A stretch of 64,000 nucleotides of DNA from Rhodobiaceae bacterium (GTDB lineage Bacteria > Pseudomonadota > Alphaproteobacteria > RS24): assembly GCA_024645085.1 (NCBI GenBank), contig JAHEGN010000004.1:1-64000 (forward strand), read 5' to 3'. Of the stretch, positions 25,915-36,017 are shown piece after piece. Both the position numbers and the translations under genes were made by a program. Each line of letters begins with the position of its first letter. Position 1 is the stretch's first letter. Under the pieces are notes generated by a model. That model saw nothing but the letters and a program-made list of their open reading frames with translations. It was not told the origin of the DNA and did no database searches.

Positions 25915-28161
25915 ATGACCGTCTTTGAAAGAACGCAAAAAAGGTTCCGCCTTCCGGCGCATTTGCGCAGTGAGTTCGATATTGCCCGTTTGACCCGATT
26001 TTCGGCTATTTTGTTCGGCATATTGGGGTTGATTTCGGGCGTCGCCACCTATCTCGTGCTGTCCAATGTGACGCCCTTACGCCCAAGCCCACAAGTCATT
26101 TGGAGCTTGTTGTCCTTTAACATTTTCATTGTTACCGGCCTTTTGGCGGTGATTATTTATCAAATGCTGCGTTTGCGCCGCGCCCGTTTGGCGGGCCGCG
26201 CCGGTGCGTTGATGCACAGCCGCTTGGTGTCACTATTTGCGGTCATTGCGGCGGTGCCGGCTGTCTTAGTGGCGATTTTTGCCATTGTCACGTTGGATCG
26301 GGGGCTAGATAGCTGGTTTTCACAACGCACTAAGTCGATTATTTCCAACACCACAGCGGTGGCCAATGCCTATGTTAGCGAGCACCGGGAAAATCTGCGG
26401 CGCGATATTGCCATGATGGTAAATGATTTGAGCCGCACTGCGGCCTTGTTTGATAGTGATCCGCGACGGTTCCAAAAGTTTCTCGCTGCTCAAGCTGGTA
26501 TTCGATCGGTCCCGCAAGCGCTCATTATCGAACGCAATGGTGCGGTGCTGATGGCCGCCTCGGCCGATCAGCAAATGGTTACTGAGTTACCGCCCTCTGA
26601 GGCTTTTGCAGCAGCGGCAAAAGGCCCGGTGCTGATTACCATCCAGCAAAAATCGCAAGTACGTGCGCTGATGGAAATCCCAGCTTTGCCGGGCCGATAT
26701 GTTTACGTGACGCGGCTGTTGCAAGACAAAGTCATGCAACATTTGGCGCAAACCGATTTGGCGGTGCGTGAATATTCAACCATGGAGGCACGCCGCTATG
26801 AGGCGCAGCTGACCTTTGCCATGGTTTATATTGTGCTGACATTGGTGATTTTATTGTCAGCAATTTGGCTTGGTCTTTCCTTAGCCGACCGTTTGGTGCA
26901 ACCGATTAGCCGTTTGATTTGGGCAACGCAAAAGCTCGGCGAAGGCAATTGGGATGTGCGCGTCGATGGTGACAGCACAAAAGTTGAAAACGAAGTCGGT
27001 CAGTTGGCCTCAACCTTTAATGTCATGGCCGCGCGTTTGGGCGACCAGCAGCGGCAATTGTTAAAAGCCCGCGACGATCTTGATGAGCGGGCCAATTTCA
27101 CCGAAATGGTTCTGCATGGTGTGAGCTCGGGTGTTGTTGGCGTAGATGCGGCGGGCTGTATTAATCACGCCAATGACGTCGCCTGCGAGTTGTTCAACCG
27201 CCGCGAGAAAGATATGATTGGCCAAGCCTTGAGCGAGGTCATGCCTGAGTTTGAGCAAATCGCAGACCGTGCTCGTAAAGGCAGTAAGCGACTGACGCCA
27301 GTTCAAATCACTAAAACCGATAGTCAAAAGAACAGTCATATTCTGCAAGCTTCTGCTTCAAGTATTCAGTCCGAGGGCGGGTCAGTAGTGATTACATTTG
27401 ACGATGTCACGGAAATGGTTGCCGCGCAGCGCAATGCCGCTTGGTCAGATATCGCTCGACGCATTGCCCATGAGATCAAAAACCCGCTGACGCCCATCCA
27501 ATTATCGGCCGAGCGTTTGCAGTCGAAATATGGCGAAGCTGTTGGCGATGATGGGGGCGTTTTCCGCCAGTGTACCGACACGATTATTCGTCAAGTTGGC
27601 GATATTGGTAATATGGTTGATGAGTTTGCCGCCTTTGCGCGTATGCCGGAAGTAGCTTTTAAGAAATTTGAGGCGACGGATATTGTCTCGCATACCGTGT
27701 TTTTGCAGCGTGTCGCGCACCCAAATGTCCAATATGTGTTTGAGACGCGCGATGAGGTCATGATGTATGGCGACCCACGCCAGCTTAGTCAGGCGTTGAC
27801 CAATGTGCTAAAAAATGCCGAAGAGGCACTGTCACGCCTGCAGGAGGACAGTAAAGATTTGCGTATTGAGATAACAATAGAGCAGGGCGAGGATATTCGC
27901 TTTATGATTTGCGATACTGGCCCCGGTTGGCCGGAAAACAATCGTTATGCGCTTTTGGAACCTTACAATACCTCGCGCCAACAAGGCACGGGGCTAGGCT
28001 TATCAATTGTCAAAAAAGTCATGGATGACCATGGCGGGCAATTGATATTAGAAGATGCGCCTTGGTGTGCATCTGGCGGAAGTGGGGCCGCAATTATTCT
28101 TGTGTTCCCACAACAAGAAAATAAGACGGTGGGACAATCCAAAATATTAGAGGAAATATGA
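25915..28161 (+). CDS. ntrY: Sensor histidine kinase NtrY
   Basis: This is the membrane sensor of the NtrY-NtrX pair, linked in alphaproteobacteria to nitrogen, redox and envelope responses. The 748 residues begin with two or three membrane helices (about 25-110), followed by an extracytoplasmic section, a further membrane helix near 295-325 and a HAMP domain (LADRLVQPISRLIWATQKLG). A PAS-like region comes next, then the H-box ARRIAHEIKNPLTPIQLSAE and the ATP-binding boxes CDTGPGWPENN and GTGLGLSIVKKVMDDHGG. The stop overlaps the ntrX start in an ATGA arrangement. Confidence 0.95.
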   Translation: MTVFERTQKRFRLPAHLRSEFDIARLTRFSAILFGILGLISGVATYLVLSNVTPLRPSPQVIWSLLSFNIFIVTGLLAVIIYQMLRLRRARLAGRAGALMHSRLVSLFAVIAAVPAVLVAIFAIVTLDRGLDSWFSQRTKSIISNTTAVANAYVSEHRENLRRDIAMMVNDLSRTAALFDSDPRRFQKFLAAQAGIRSVPQALIIERNGAVLMAASADQQMVTELPPSEAFAAAAKGPVLITIQQKSQVRALMEIPALPGRYVYVTRLLQDKVMQHLAQTDLAVREYSTMEARRYEAQLTFAMVYIVLTLVILLSAIWLGLSLADRLVQPISRLIWATQKLGEGNWDVRVDGDSTKVENEVGQLASTFNVMAARLGDQQRQLLKARDDLDERANFTEMVLHGVSSGVVGVDAAGCINHANDVACELFNRREKDMIGQALSEVMPEFEQIADRARKGSKRLTPVQITKTDSQKNSHILQASASSIQSEGGSVVITFDDVTEMVAAQRNAAWSDIARRIAHEIKNPLTPIQLSAERLQSKYGEAVGDDGGVFRQCTDTIIRQVGDIGNMVDEFAAFARMPEVAFKKFEATDIVSHTVFLQRVAHPNVQYVFETRDEVMMYGDPRQLSQALTNVLKNAEEALSRLQEDSKDLRIEITIEQGEDIRFMICDTGPGWPENNRYALLEPYNTSRQQGTGLGLSIVKKVMDDHGGQLILEDAPWCASGGSGAAIILVFPQQENKTVGQSKILEEI

Positions 28162-29555
28162 TGTTTGGAGACGTGTTAATCGTAGATGACGAGCAAGATA
28201 TCCGCAATTTGATTGCCGGTATTTTAGAAGATGAAGGCTATCGCCCGCGCACAGCGGCTGATAGCGATAGTGCCTTGCGTGAGATTAGTTCGCGGTGTCC
28301 GTCGCTTGTATTATTGGACGTGTGGTTGCAAGGCAGCCAGCTCGATGGGCTGGAGATTTTGAGTATTTTGCGCGAGCGTTACGCGCATTTACCGGTGGTG
28401 ATTATCAGTGGTCACGGCAATATTGATACGGCGGTCTCGGCCATTCGGTCGGGGGCGTGGGATTATATTGAAAAGCCTTTCAAGGCTGACAAGCTGTTAT
28501 TGACCGTTCGCCGCGCTATTGAGGCGGCAAAATTACAACGTGAAAACAATGAGTTGCGACGTAAAGTTGAAGTAAGCTTTGCTCTCATTGGTCAGGCTGG
28601 GGTGATTGAACAGCTGAATGCTAAAATTGGCAAATTGGCGCAGACCAATAGTCGGGTGATGATTACTGGCCCTGCTGGCGCTGGCAAAGAGGCGGCCGCG
28701 CGGCAAATTCATAATCAATCGCCGCGTATGAACCAGAATTTCATAGCCATTCATGGGGCGATTATTGGCAGCGATGTGGAGCAGGCCAAACGTATTGTGT
28801 TTGGCCGCGAAGTCGATGGCGATGTTGAAACTGGTTTGATTGAGCAAGCCCATGGCGGCACATTGTTTCTTGATGATATTTCAAGTTTTCCCTTGGAATT
28901 ACAAAATACCGTGCTGAAAACCTTGGTGGAGGGCGGCTTTACGCGGGTTGGCGGTACGCAAAAAGTGGCTGTCGACGTAAGGGTTCTGTCGTCTTGTGCC
29001 GGTAATGTCGAACAACTAATGGCCGATGGCGTGTTGCGCGAAGACTTGTTCCACCGCTTGAATGTGGTGACCTTGGATGTGCCGGGCCTATCTAAGCGTC
29101 GCGATGACATTCCGTTTTTGGTTGAGCACTTCATTAACACCATTGCCGATCAGTTGAATATGGCGCCGCGCAAGGCGGGCCATGATGTGATGGCGGTCCT
29201 GCAATCACATAGTTGGCCGGGCAATGTCCGGCAATTGCGTAACTGCATTGAACATATGATGTTGACGTGTTTGTCGCGCAATAGTGAGCAATTGACGCTT
29301 GAACATCTGCCAAATGAGATTTTGTCGGACACAGATGTAAATGAAAACGCTTCAACCTCGACGCATATTATGTCTTTGCCACTGCGTGAGGCGCGCGAAC
29401 GTTTCGAGCGAGAATATTTGGTGGCGCAAATAGAACGTTTCAGCGGCAATGTTTCGCGCACGGCGGAGTTCGTCGGCATGGAACGGTCAGCTTTGCATCG
29501 CAAGATGAAATCGCTTGGTATTAGTGCGGTTAATCATGCTAAAAGCCATGTGTAA
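28158..29555 (+). CDS. ntrX: Response regulator NtrX
   Basis: This is the partner of NtrY: 465 residues with an N-terminal receiver domain (VDDEQDIRNLIAGILEDEGY, phospho-acceptor Asp in LLDVWLQGSQLDG, K in YIEKPFKADK). A central AAA+ domain and a C-terminal Fis-type helix-turn-helix (NVSRTAEFVGMERSALHRKM) follow. The AAA+ domain is altered: Walker A is GPAGAGKEAAAR, Walker B region LFLDDI, and no GAFTGA loop that contacts sigma-54 is visible. Missing GAFTGA is known for many alphaproteobacterial NtrX proteins, which then regulate without sigma-54. A GAGGA ribosome site precedes the overlap with ntrY. Confidence 0.95.
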   Translation: MMFGDVLIVDDEQDIRNLIAGILEDEGYRPRTAADSDSALREISSRCPSLVLLDVWLQGSQLDGLEILSILRERYAHLPVVIISGHGNIDTAVSAIRSGAWDYIEKPFKADKLLLTVRRAIEAAKLQRENNELRRKVEVSFALIGQAGVIEQLNAKIGKLAQTNSRVMITGPAGAGKEAAARQIHNQSPRMNQNFIAIHGAIIGSDVEQAKRIVFGREVDGDVETGLIEQAHGGTLFLDDISSFPLELQNTVLKTLVEGGFTRVGGTQKVAVDVRVLSSCAGNVEQLMADGVLREDLFHRLNVVTLDVPGLSKRRDDIPFLVEHFINTIADQLNMAPRKAGHDVMAVLQSHSWPGNVRQLRNCIEHMMLTCLSRNSEQLTLEHLPNEILSDTDVNENASTSTHIMSLPLREARERFEREYLVAQIERFSGNVSRTAEFVGMERSALHRKMKSLGISAVNHAKSHV

Positions 29556-29575
29556 GAGTTACTGAGGAAAATCAG

Positions 29576-30943
29576 ATGAAAGTCATTGTTTGCGGTGCAG
29601 GGCAAGTCGGGTTTGGTATTGCCAGACACTTGGCTGGCGAAGGCAACGAAGTCACAGTGGTTGACCGTTCAGCACCTTTGATGCAACGCATCACTGACAC
29701 ATTAGATGTGCGGCCGATTTTGGGCCATGGTGGCCATCCTGATGTTCTCGAGAAAGCCGGCGCGGCGGACGCCGACATTCTGATTGCTGTTACGGCCAGT
29801 GATGAGGTGAATATGGTGACCTGTCAGGTTGCCAAAAGCCTGTTTGGGGTGCGTAAAACCATTGCCCGCGTGCGTGATAGAAATTACCTCATGCCGCGCT
29901 GGAAGCAGTTATTTGCCGATGAAAGCATTCCGATTGACGTGATTATTTCACCCGAAACCGAAGTTGGCGACTCTGTGTTGCGCCGTTTGGCGCTGCCGGG
30001 GGCGTTTGATAGCGCCAGTTTCTGCGATGGCAAAGTTCAGATGATTGGCATCTCGATTGAAGATGATTGCCCGATTGTCGACACGCCGCTGAACCAATTG
30101 ACCGGACTATTTCCTGACCTGCAAGCCATTGTCGTTGGGGTGCGCCGTGACGGCGAGATTTATGTGCCTGACTTTGATGACATGCTGCAAGCCGGTGATG
30201 AGGCCTATGTGGTGACGGCCAGTGACGACACCGATCGCACATTGAAAATTTTTGGTCACCAAGAGGTTGAGGCGCATAAAATTTTGATCATTGGCGGCGG
30301 CAATATTGGCTATCAGGTGGCCCGCACGCTTGACCGCCAAGCTGGATATTCTGTCACCCTGATCGAGCAAAACGAAGATCGCGCCCGCGAAGTGGCTGAA
30401 AGCCTGTCGCGCTCCATCGTGCTGCAGGGTAGTGGGCTGTCACCTGAATTATTGGCAGAGGGTAATGTGCGCAATAGTGATTTGGTGCTCGGCCTGACCA
30501 ATGACGACCAAGTCAATGTGTTGACCACTATGTTGAGCCTGCAAGAAGGCTGTCGTCGTGGCATGTGTTTGGTCAATGACACCAGCTTTTTGAGCATTAC
30601 CGGCCAATTTGGCATGGAAGTGGCGATTAACCCACGCGCCGTGACTGTGTCGTCGATTTTGGGCCATGTGCGGCGCGGGCGGGTGATGCGCGTGCACGCC
30701 GTGGGCGACGGCTCGGCGGAAGTTCTGGAGGCAGAAATTCAAGAGGGCGCGAAAATGGCCAATAGTAAATTGAGCGATTTGAACCTGCCCGATAGTATTC
30801 GCCTCGGCTATGTCCGTCGCGGCAAAGAGCTGCTGAAACCGCGCGGTGGTCTCGAGTTGCGGGCAGGCGACCACGTTGTGCTGTTTGTTTTAGCCTCGGC
30901 TATTGAAGCAGCTGAGAAGCTTGTCGACGCGGAAAAGAAATAA
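29576..30943 (+). CDS. trkA: Trk potassium uptake system, NAD-binding subunit TrkA
   Basis: This is the cytoplasmic gating subunit of the Trk K+ transporter. The 455 residues contain two Rossmann RCK-N domains, each starting with a nucleotide-binding loop (VIVCGAGQVGFGIARHLAGE and ILIIGGGNIGYQVARTL), and two RCK-C domains. It follows ntrX by 20 nt and precedes trkH by 6 nt, so TrkA and TrkH are cotranscribed. Confidence 0.96.
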   Translation: MKVIVCGAGQVGFGIARHLAGEGNEVTVVDRSAPLMQRITDTLDVRPILGHGGHPDVLEKAGAADADILIAVTASDEVNMVTCQVAKSLFGVRKTIARVRDRNYLMPRWKQLFADESIPIDVIISPETEVGDSVLRRLALPGAFDSASFCDGKVQMIGISIEDDCPIVDTPLNQLTGLFPDLQAIVVGVRRDGEIYVPDFDDMLQAGDEAYVVTASDDTDRTLKIFGHQEVEAHKILIIGGGNIGYQVARTLDRQAGYSVTLIEQNEDRAREVAESLSRSIVLQGSGLSPELLAEGNVRNSDLVLGLTNDDQVNVLTTMLSLQEGCRRGMCLVNDTSFLSITGQFGMEVAINPRAVTVSSILGHVRRGRVMRVHAVGDGSAEVLEAEIQEGAKMANSKLSDLNLPDSIRLGYVRRGKELLKPRGGLELRAGDHVVLFVLASAIEAAEKLVDAEKK

Positions 30944-30949
30944 TTACCG

Positions 30950-32392
30950 ATGCGCTTCGGGGCCATAATTTACATTTTGGGATACGGTGGCGGCATGTTG
31001 GCAATAACCATGCTGATGCCTTTGCTGTTATCAATTGGCATGGACAATGACGTGCATGCGCGCAATTTCACCATTGGTTTTTTTCTCACCGCTTTTGTTT
31101 CCGGCGCGATGATTCTGGTTGGGCGCGCGGCGCGCAAATATCCGGCGCAAGAAATCGAATTATTCCTCATTATGGTGCTGGTGTGGGCCGCTTTGCCATT
31201 ATTGGCTAGTGTGCCGTTCACCGGCGCCCTGCAAGTATTTGGATTGAGTGACGCTTATTTTGAAGCGGTATCGGCTTTGACTACATCAGGCGGGTCTGTG
31301 ATGAAATATCCTGAATTGGAAGTGGCGCCAATTTTACTGTGGCGGGCGCTATTGGCCTGGCTTGGCGGTTTATGGATGCTGATTTTCGCGGTCGCAGTTC
31401 TGGCGCCATCGGGGATTGGTGGGATTGGTCTTTCAGCCAGCCCGCTTTTACAATTACACGATAAGGCGTCCCTGTCGTGGCGCCTTGGCCAGCCCTTGCG
31501 GTTGATCTTACCAATTTATGCCAGTCTGACGGCCCTCGGTATTGTCGCAGTTCTAGCAACTGGTGGCGGCGTATTCGACACAATTTGCATCGTATTGTCG
31601 GCTATTTCATCAACCGGCTTTGTCACCCATTCCGATGGGGTCACGGCGCAATTCAACCTCGTGGGACAATTATTTATCGCCATTATCAGCTTCGCTGGCG
31701 CCCTAAGCGCACCTGTGCTGGTCGCTCTGGGGGTCGGAAAACGGCTACAAAATCTGTCGCGCGATAGTGAATTGCGCGTGTTTATCGCGCTCATTCTGGT
31801 TTATGGCGTGATCAGTGCTGCTGTTTTGACCGATGTCGGGCTTGTAGCGGCGCTCATGCAGGCGATGAGCTTGTTCAGCACCACCGGCTTTGATTTTGTC
31901 GGCGAGCAGGCGCTGTTGAGCTGGCCTGTGGTTTGGGTGATGGCGCCAGCGATTATCGGCGGCATGGCTTTGTCGGCCGCTGGTGGCATGAAAGTGCTGC
32001 GCGTTCTGACCATCTCTAAAGGTATTGGCAATGAGTTTGCGCATTTGGCCTATCCGTCATCTGTGCACCCAATGTCGATAGGTGGCCGCCGTTTGGAAGC
32101 GAAAGATTTAATGGCCATTTGGGCCTATGCGGCCGTGTTTCTCATGTTCCTTGGCGGCGGTATTTTGGTCGTCGGCCTATTGGGCGTGGGGCTAGCCGAT
32201 AGTTGGCCACTGGTTTTGAGCGCATTGAGCAATAATTTAGCGATTACGGGCTATCTCGATATTGCCACGCAATTCGGTTATATGAGTGCTCAATTGCAAA
32301 TCTTTCTGGCTTTTTTAATGGTTGCCGGTCGGGTTGAACTTTTGATATTGATGGTGTTCTTGACGCCATCATTCTGGCGCCATCTGCGCTAA
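30950..32392 (+). CDS. trkH: Trk potassium uptake system, membrane subunit TrkH/TrkG
   Basis: This is the membrane pore subunit that works with TrkA. The 480 residues are hydrophobic throughout with about 10-12 membrane segments and the repeated pore-loop type motifs of the TrkH/KtrB family: FEAVSALTTSGGSV, CIVLSAISSTGFVTHSDG, and QAMSLFSTTGFDF. The final ALSNNLAITGYL fills the fourth pore-loop position. Confidence 0.95.
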   Translation: MRFGAIIYILGYGGGMLAITMLMPLLLSIGMDNDVHARNFTIGFFLTAFVSGAMILVGRAARKYPAQEIELFLIMVLVWAALPLLASVPFTGALQVFGLSDAYFEAVSALTTSGGSVMKYPELEVAPILLWRALLAWLGGLWMLIFAVAVLAPSGIGGIGLSASPLLQLHDKASLSWRLGQPLRLILPIYASLTALGIVAVLATGGGVFDTICIVLSAISSTGFVTHSDGVTAQFNLVGQLFIAIISFAGALSAPVLVALGVGKRLQNLSRDSELRVFIALILVYGVISAAVLTDVGLVAALMQAMSLFSTTGFDFVGEQALLSWPVVWVMAPAIIGGMALSAAGGMKVLRVLTISKGIGNEFAHLAYPSSVHPMSIGGRRLEAKDLMAIWAYAAVFLMFLGGGILVVGLLGVGLADSWPLVLSALSNNLAITGYLDIATQFGYMSAQLQIFLAFLMVAGRVELLILMVFLTPSFWRHLR

Positions 32393-32407
32393 GCGAGGAA
32401 TTCCAAC

Positions 32408-33259
32408 ATGAGCCGCATTGCCTATATTGATGGTCGCTATCAGCCGCTAAACCAGCCGGCGATTATGGTCGAAGATCGCGGCTATCAATTTTCCGATGGG
32501 GTGTATGAAGTATGCGCCATTCGCAATCACCGCATGTTGGATGAAGAGCGGCATTTAGACCGGCTTGAAAATTCATTAAATGAATTAGCCATGCCCATGC
32601 CGGTGAGCCGTGCGGCGTTGAAAATCATCACCCGCGAAGTGGTGCGCCGCAATCGTGTGCGTGAGGGTTTGGTCTATGTGCAAGTATCGCGCGGCGTGGC
32701 CCCTCGCGAACATACATATGCCGCCAATCTGCAACCAGTGTTGGTGGTCACGGCGCGCCCCATGGCGCCAGAGCGACGCACTCATATTCGTCAAAATGGT
32801 ATTGAAGTCTTGAGCGTGCCGGATCAGCGTTGGGCGCGTTGTGATATTAAATCCATTAGCTTATTGCCCAATGTATTGGCGCGCCAAACCGCCAAATTAG
32901 CCGGCAAGCAAGAAGCATGGCAAGTCGGCGCTGATGGCTATGTCACAGAGGGCGGGGCGACCAATGCTTGGATTGTCGACAGCAAAGGTAAATTGCGCAC
33001 GCGGCCGGCCAGCAAGGCGATTTTGAACGGTATAGTGCGGCAGGTGTTATTTGATGTCGCGGCTGAGTTACAGTTAACCGTCGACGAAACACCGTTCACC
33101 CTAGATGAAGCGAAAGCTGCAAAAGAGTGCTTCTCAACCGCCTCCACAATGGCGGTGTTTCCGGTCATTGCCATTGATGGTGTGCAGATTGGTGATGGTA
33201 AACCGGGGCCAGTGGCGACGGCGCTTGGCGCCGCCTATGATGCGGTCAGCGCCAGTTAG
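32408..33259 (+). CDS. D-amino acid aminotransferase (class IV PLP enzyme)
   Basis: This enzyme would interconvert D-alanine and D-glutamate, supplying peptidoglycan precursors. The 283 residues carry FSDGVYEV near the N-terminus, DIKSISLLPNVLARQ with the PLP lysine (about K147), EGGATNAWIV and FSTASTMAVFPV, the class IV aminotransferase pattern. The location between trkH and hfq is conserved in alphaproteobacteria, where the gene is usually annotated as D-amino acid (or D-alanine) aminotransferase. A branched-chain aminotransferase is less likely given the size and context. Confidence 0.88.
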   Translation: MSRIAYIDGRYQPLNQPAIMVEDRGYQFSDGVYEVCAIRNHRMLDEERHLDRLENSLNELAMPMPVSRAALKIITREVVRRNRVREGLVYVQVSRGVAPREHTYAANLQPVLVVTARPMAPERRTHIRQNGIEVLSVPDQRWARCDIKSISLLPNVLARQTAKLAGKQEAWQVGADGYVTEGGATNAWIVDSKGKLRTRPASKAILNGIVRQVLFDVAAELQLTVDETPFTLDEAKAAKECFSTASTMAVFPVIAIDGVQIGDGKPGPVATALGAAYDAVSAS

Positions 33260-33446
33260 GCCTCGTCCGGTTGATTTTCAACAAATGTCACAGTTTGAAT
33301 AAAAACTCTCATTAGTTGAAAAAACATTAAAATTATCTCGTAAGTTGTATATGATGGTTTTTGAACAAGGCTCACCCATAGGGGGGTGGGGTCAAAAAAC
33401 CAACAGGCCTATTTGCCCTAAGGCCAAGAATAAACGGGAAAAGCCC

Positions 33447-33689
33447 ATGTCCAATGAAACACCGAGCTTGGAATCATCCTTTCTTAACCATGTCTGCGAG
33501 CAGAAAATGCCGCTTACCATCTTTCTTGTAAATGGCGTGAAGCTGCAAGGGAGTATTACTTGGGTTGATTCAACTTCTATGTTGTTAAGTCGCGATGGTC
33601 ATTCGCAATTGGTCTATAAGCATGCTATCTCTACGATTATGCCTAACCAGCCTATCGAAGTTTTTGAAGGCTCAGCGACAGAAGACTGA
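33447..33689 (+). CDS. hfq: RNA chaperone Hfq
   Basis: This is a hexameric Sm-like protein that pairs small RNAs with mRNAs. The 80 residues include the Sm1 part [19 protein letters not shown] with VKLQG, and the Sm2 part [10 protein letters not shown]. The reading frame opens at 33345, but the family start is the ATG at 33447, behind GGGA. The 187-nt gap upstream (33260-33446) is AT-rich and probably holds its promoter. The hfq stop at 33687-33689 lies within the likely start of hflX. Confidence 0.96.
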   Translation: MSNETPSLESSFLNHVCEQKMPLTIFLVNGVKLQGSITWVDSTSMLLSRDGHSQLVYKHAISTIMPNQPIEVFEGSATED

Positions 33690-35017
33690 TCATATTTAGC
33701 GACGAACAAAACAAAAAGTCCGCAGCTGCTCTTACCCGAACGCTTATCCTGCATCCGGATATTCGCTTCGTCGCGTCAACACGCAGCCCTGAAGCGCGTC
33801 TTGATGAGGCGGTTAGTTTGGCGCGCGCTATTGACCTTGATATTTGCCATGCCGCCGTGCAGCCAGTGCCAAAGCCAAATCCGGCGACGCTATTGGGCGG
33901 TGGTCAATTGGAGGCCTGCGCTGCGTTAATCGATGCGCATGAAGTTAAGCTGGTGATTATCGACACTAATTTGACGCCGGTTCAGCAGCGCAATTTGGAA
34001 AAACGGCTGCAGGTCAAAATTCTTGACCGCACCGGTCTTATTCTGGAGATTTTTGGCGCGCGCGCAGCCACCAGCGAAGGCCGTTTGCAGGTCGAGTTGG
34101 CCAATTTAACTTATCAAAAAAGCCGCTTGGTGCGCTCATGGACTCACCTTGAGCGGCAACGTGGTGGCACGGGTTTTGTCGGCGGGCCGGGGGAAACCCA
34201 AATTGAGGCTGACCGGCGGATGATTCAGACACGTATAACGCGGGTGAAGAAAAAGCTGGAATCGGTCGTTCGCACGCGTTCGCTGCACCGCAAAGCCCGC
34301 GAGCAAGCGCCATGGCCCGTAGTGGCGCTGGTTGGTTATACCAATGCTGGTAAATCCACCTTATTCAATCGTTTGACCAATTCTGAGGTGATGGCCAAAG
34401 ATATGCTATTTGCCACGCTGGATCCGACCTTGCGGGCGATTAAACTGCCCGGTGGGCAGAAAATCATGCTGTCCGATACGGTGGGCTTTGTTTCTGAACT
34501 GCCAACCATGTTGGTGGCGGCGTTTCGGGCCACTTTGGAAGAGGTTTTATCAGCCGATGTGATTGTGCATGTGCGCGATAGTGCTCATGCCGATAGCGAA
34601 GCGCAGCGTAAGGATGTCATCGACGTCTTGCACGAATTGGGCGTGTCTGAGGATACGCAATTTATCGAATTAATGAATAAATCTGATGCTATGGATGAGG
34701 CAATGACGGCGGCAGCGCTGGAGCGCATGAAACGCGCTGACGTGCCAACCGTTCTGGCTTCAGCTCTTGAGGGATACGGCACAGAGGCTTTGTTGCAGAC
34801 CATATCAGATATTTTTGAAGCCAAAGCGGCGCGGTTTCGGCTTTCAATTAAGTCGGAGCAGGGGGATGTCATGGGCTATCTTCACAGCCACGGCCAAGTT
34901 TTGGCGCATAACACCACTGATGACGGCAAACAATATGTTGATGTTCTGCTTTCCTATGCCAGTAAAGGCCGGTTTGAAAAGAAATTTAACAATAAACTCA
35001 AGCTAATAAAAACATAA
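33686..35017 (+). CDS. hflX: GTPase HflX (start codon uncertain, apparently non-ATG)
   Basis: This ribosome-associated GTPase splits or rescues ribosomes under stress. It has an N-terminal glycine-rich domain ([33 protein letters not shown]), a G domain ([32 protein letters not shown]) and a C-terminal tail. The first standard start is a TTG at 33818. However, the frame is open back to 33668, and the upstream codons encode [21 protein letters not shown], the expected HflX N-terminus. Between the preceding in-frame stop and 33818 there is no ATG, GTG or TTG, so I place the start at CTG 33686 (443 residues), overlapping the hfq stop. ATC 33689 or ATA 33692 are alternatives. Function is certain; the start is not. 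Confidence 0.9.
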   Translation: MIIFSDEQNKKSAAALTRTLILHPDIRFVASTRSPEARLDEAVSLARAIDLDICHAAVQPVPKPNPATLLGGGQLEACAALIDAHEVKLVIIDTNLTPVQQRNLEKRLQVKILDRTGLILEIFGARAATSEGRLQVELANLTYQKSRLVRSWTHLERQRGGTGFVGGPGETQIEADRRMIQTRITRVKKKLESVVRTRSLHRKAREQAPWPVVALVGYTNAGKSTLFNRLTNSEVMAKDMLFATLDPTLRAIKLPGGQKIMLSDTVGFVSELPTMLVAAFRATLEEVLSADVIVHVRDSAHADSEAQRKDVIDVLHELGVSEDTQFIELMNKSDAMDEAMTAAALERMKRADVPTVLASALEGYGTEALLQTISDIFEAKAARFRLSIKSEQGDVMGYLHSHGQVLAHNTTDDGKQYVDVLLSYASKGRFEKKFNNKLKLIKT

Positions 35018-35031
35018 GGTAAAGCGATAAT

Positions 35032-35841
35032 TCAACCAACAATATGTTTGCTTTCCTGCCAATAGGCCTCCAGCGCTTCTAGCGATAGCGCGTCCATTTT
35101 TTCTCCGTTTTCTGCGGCTTTTTGCTCAATATAGCGAAACCGGCGGTCGAATTTACGATTGGTCGACCGAATGGCGGTTTCGGGATCAAGCTTCAAATGT
35201 CGGGCCAAATTAGCCATGACGAATAACATGTCGCCAAATTCATCGGTTAGCCGTTGCTTGTCTATGGTTTCGGCGCTCATTTCGGCCTTAAATTCCGCCA
35301 CTTCTTCGTCCAATTTGGCCAGAATAGCCGCCGCCGCCTGCCAATCAAAACCGACTTGGGCGGCGCGCTTTTGTAATTTCACCGCCCGTGTCAGCCCCGG
35401 CAAAGCGTTCGGCACATCGTCCATCAGGCTCGCAGGCTCAGAATTCGGGGCTTTTTTGGCTCGCTCAGCGGCTTTGAGCGCTTCCCAATTGTCTTGCACT
35501 TGGGCTGCGTCGGCAACATGGGTGTCGCTGAACACATGCGGATGGCGAAACTGCATTTTATCGCTGATGGCATTGGCGACATCATTGAAATCGAATAGGC
35601 CTTGTTCCTCGGCCATGCGGGCGTGAAACACCACTTGCAACAGCAAATCACCCAATTCCAGCTTCAAATCATCCATGTCGTCGCGCGCAATCGCATCCAC
35701 CACCTCATAGGCTTCTTCAATGGTGTAGGGGGCAATGGAGGCGAAATCCTGCTTTAAATCCCATGGGCAGCCGGTTTCTGGCGTGCGTAAGGCAGCCATG
35801 ACGGCGCGCAAACGTTCTATCGGGGTTTGTTGATCGGCCAA
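35032..35841 (-). CDS. mazG: Nucleoside triphosphate pyrophosphohydrolase MazG
   Basis: This enzyme hydrolyses (d)NTPs to monophosphates, a cell-cleaning or stress function. The 269 residues match the double-domain MazG of E. coli: the first domain has CPWDLKQDFASIAPYTIEEAYEVVDAI and LGDLLLQVVFHA, and the second has FDWQAAAAILAKLDEEVAEF and LTDEFGDMLFVMANLARHL. The acidic EE-x2-E helices that bind Mg are intact. It converges on hflX with a 14-nt gap. The 176 nt upstream of its start (35842-36017) are AT-rich at the right end and show no gene. Confidence 0.95.
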   Translation of the reverse strand: MADQQTPIERLRAVMAALRTPETGCPWDLKQDFASIAPYTIEEAYEVVDAIARDDMDDLKLELGDLLLQVVFHARMAEEQGLFDFNDVANAISDKMQFRHPHVFSDTHVADAAQVQDNWEALKAAERAKKAPNSEPASLMDDVPNALPGLTRAVKLQKRAAQVGFDWQAAAAILAKLDEEVAEFKAEMSAETIDKQRLTDEFGDMLFVMANLARHLKLDPETAIRSTNRKFDRRFRYIEQKAAENGEKMDALSLEALEAYWQESKHIVG

Positions 35842-36017
35842 TTTATATCCTCATCTCGATGCATTATGCCAGAGTTCGTCGCTTAAGGAAGTAGAGAGTG
35901 ACGGTTCGCGGTGTGGCTGAGTGGCAAGAATTTGACCATGTCGAAACTGAGGGTAGGCCTGGTTTTGCATAATATAATTATCGCATAATAAATATTATGA
36001 CAAATAATATATATGTA

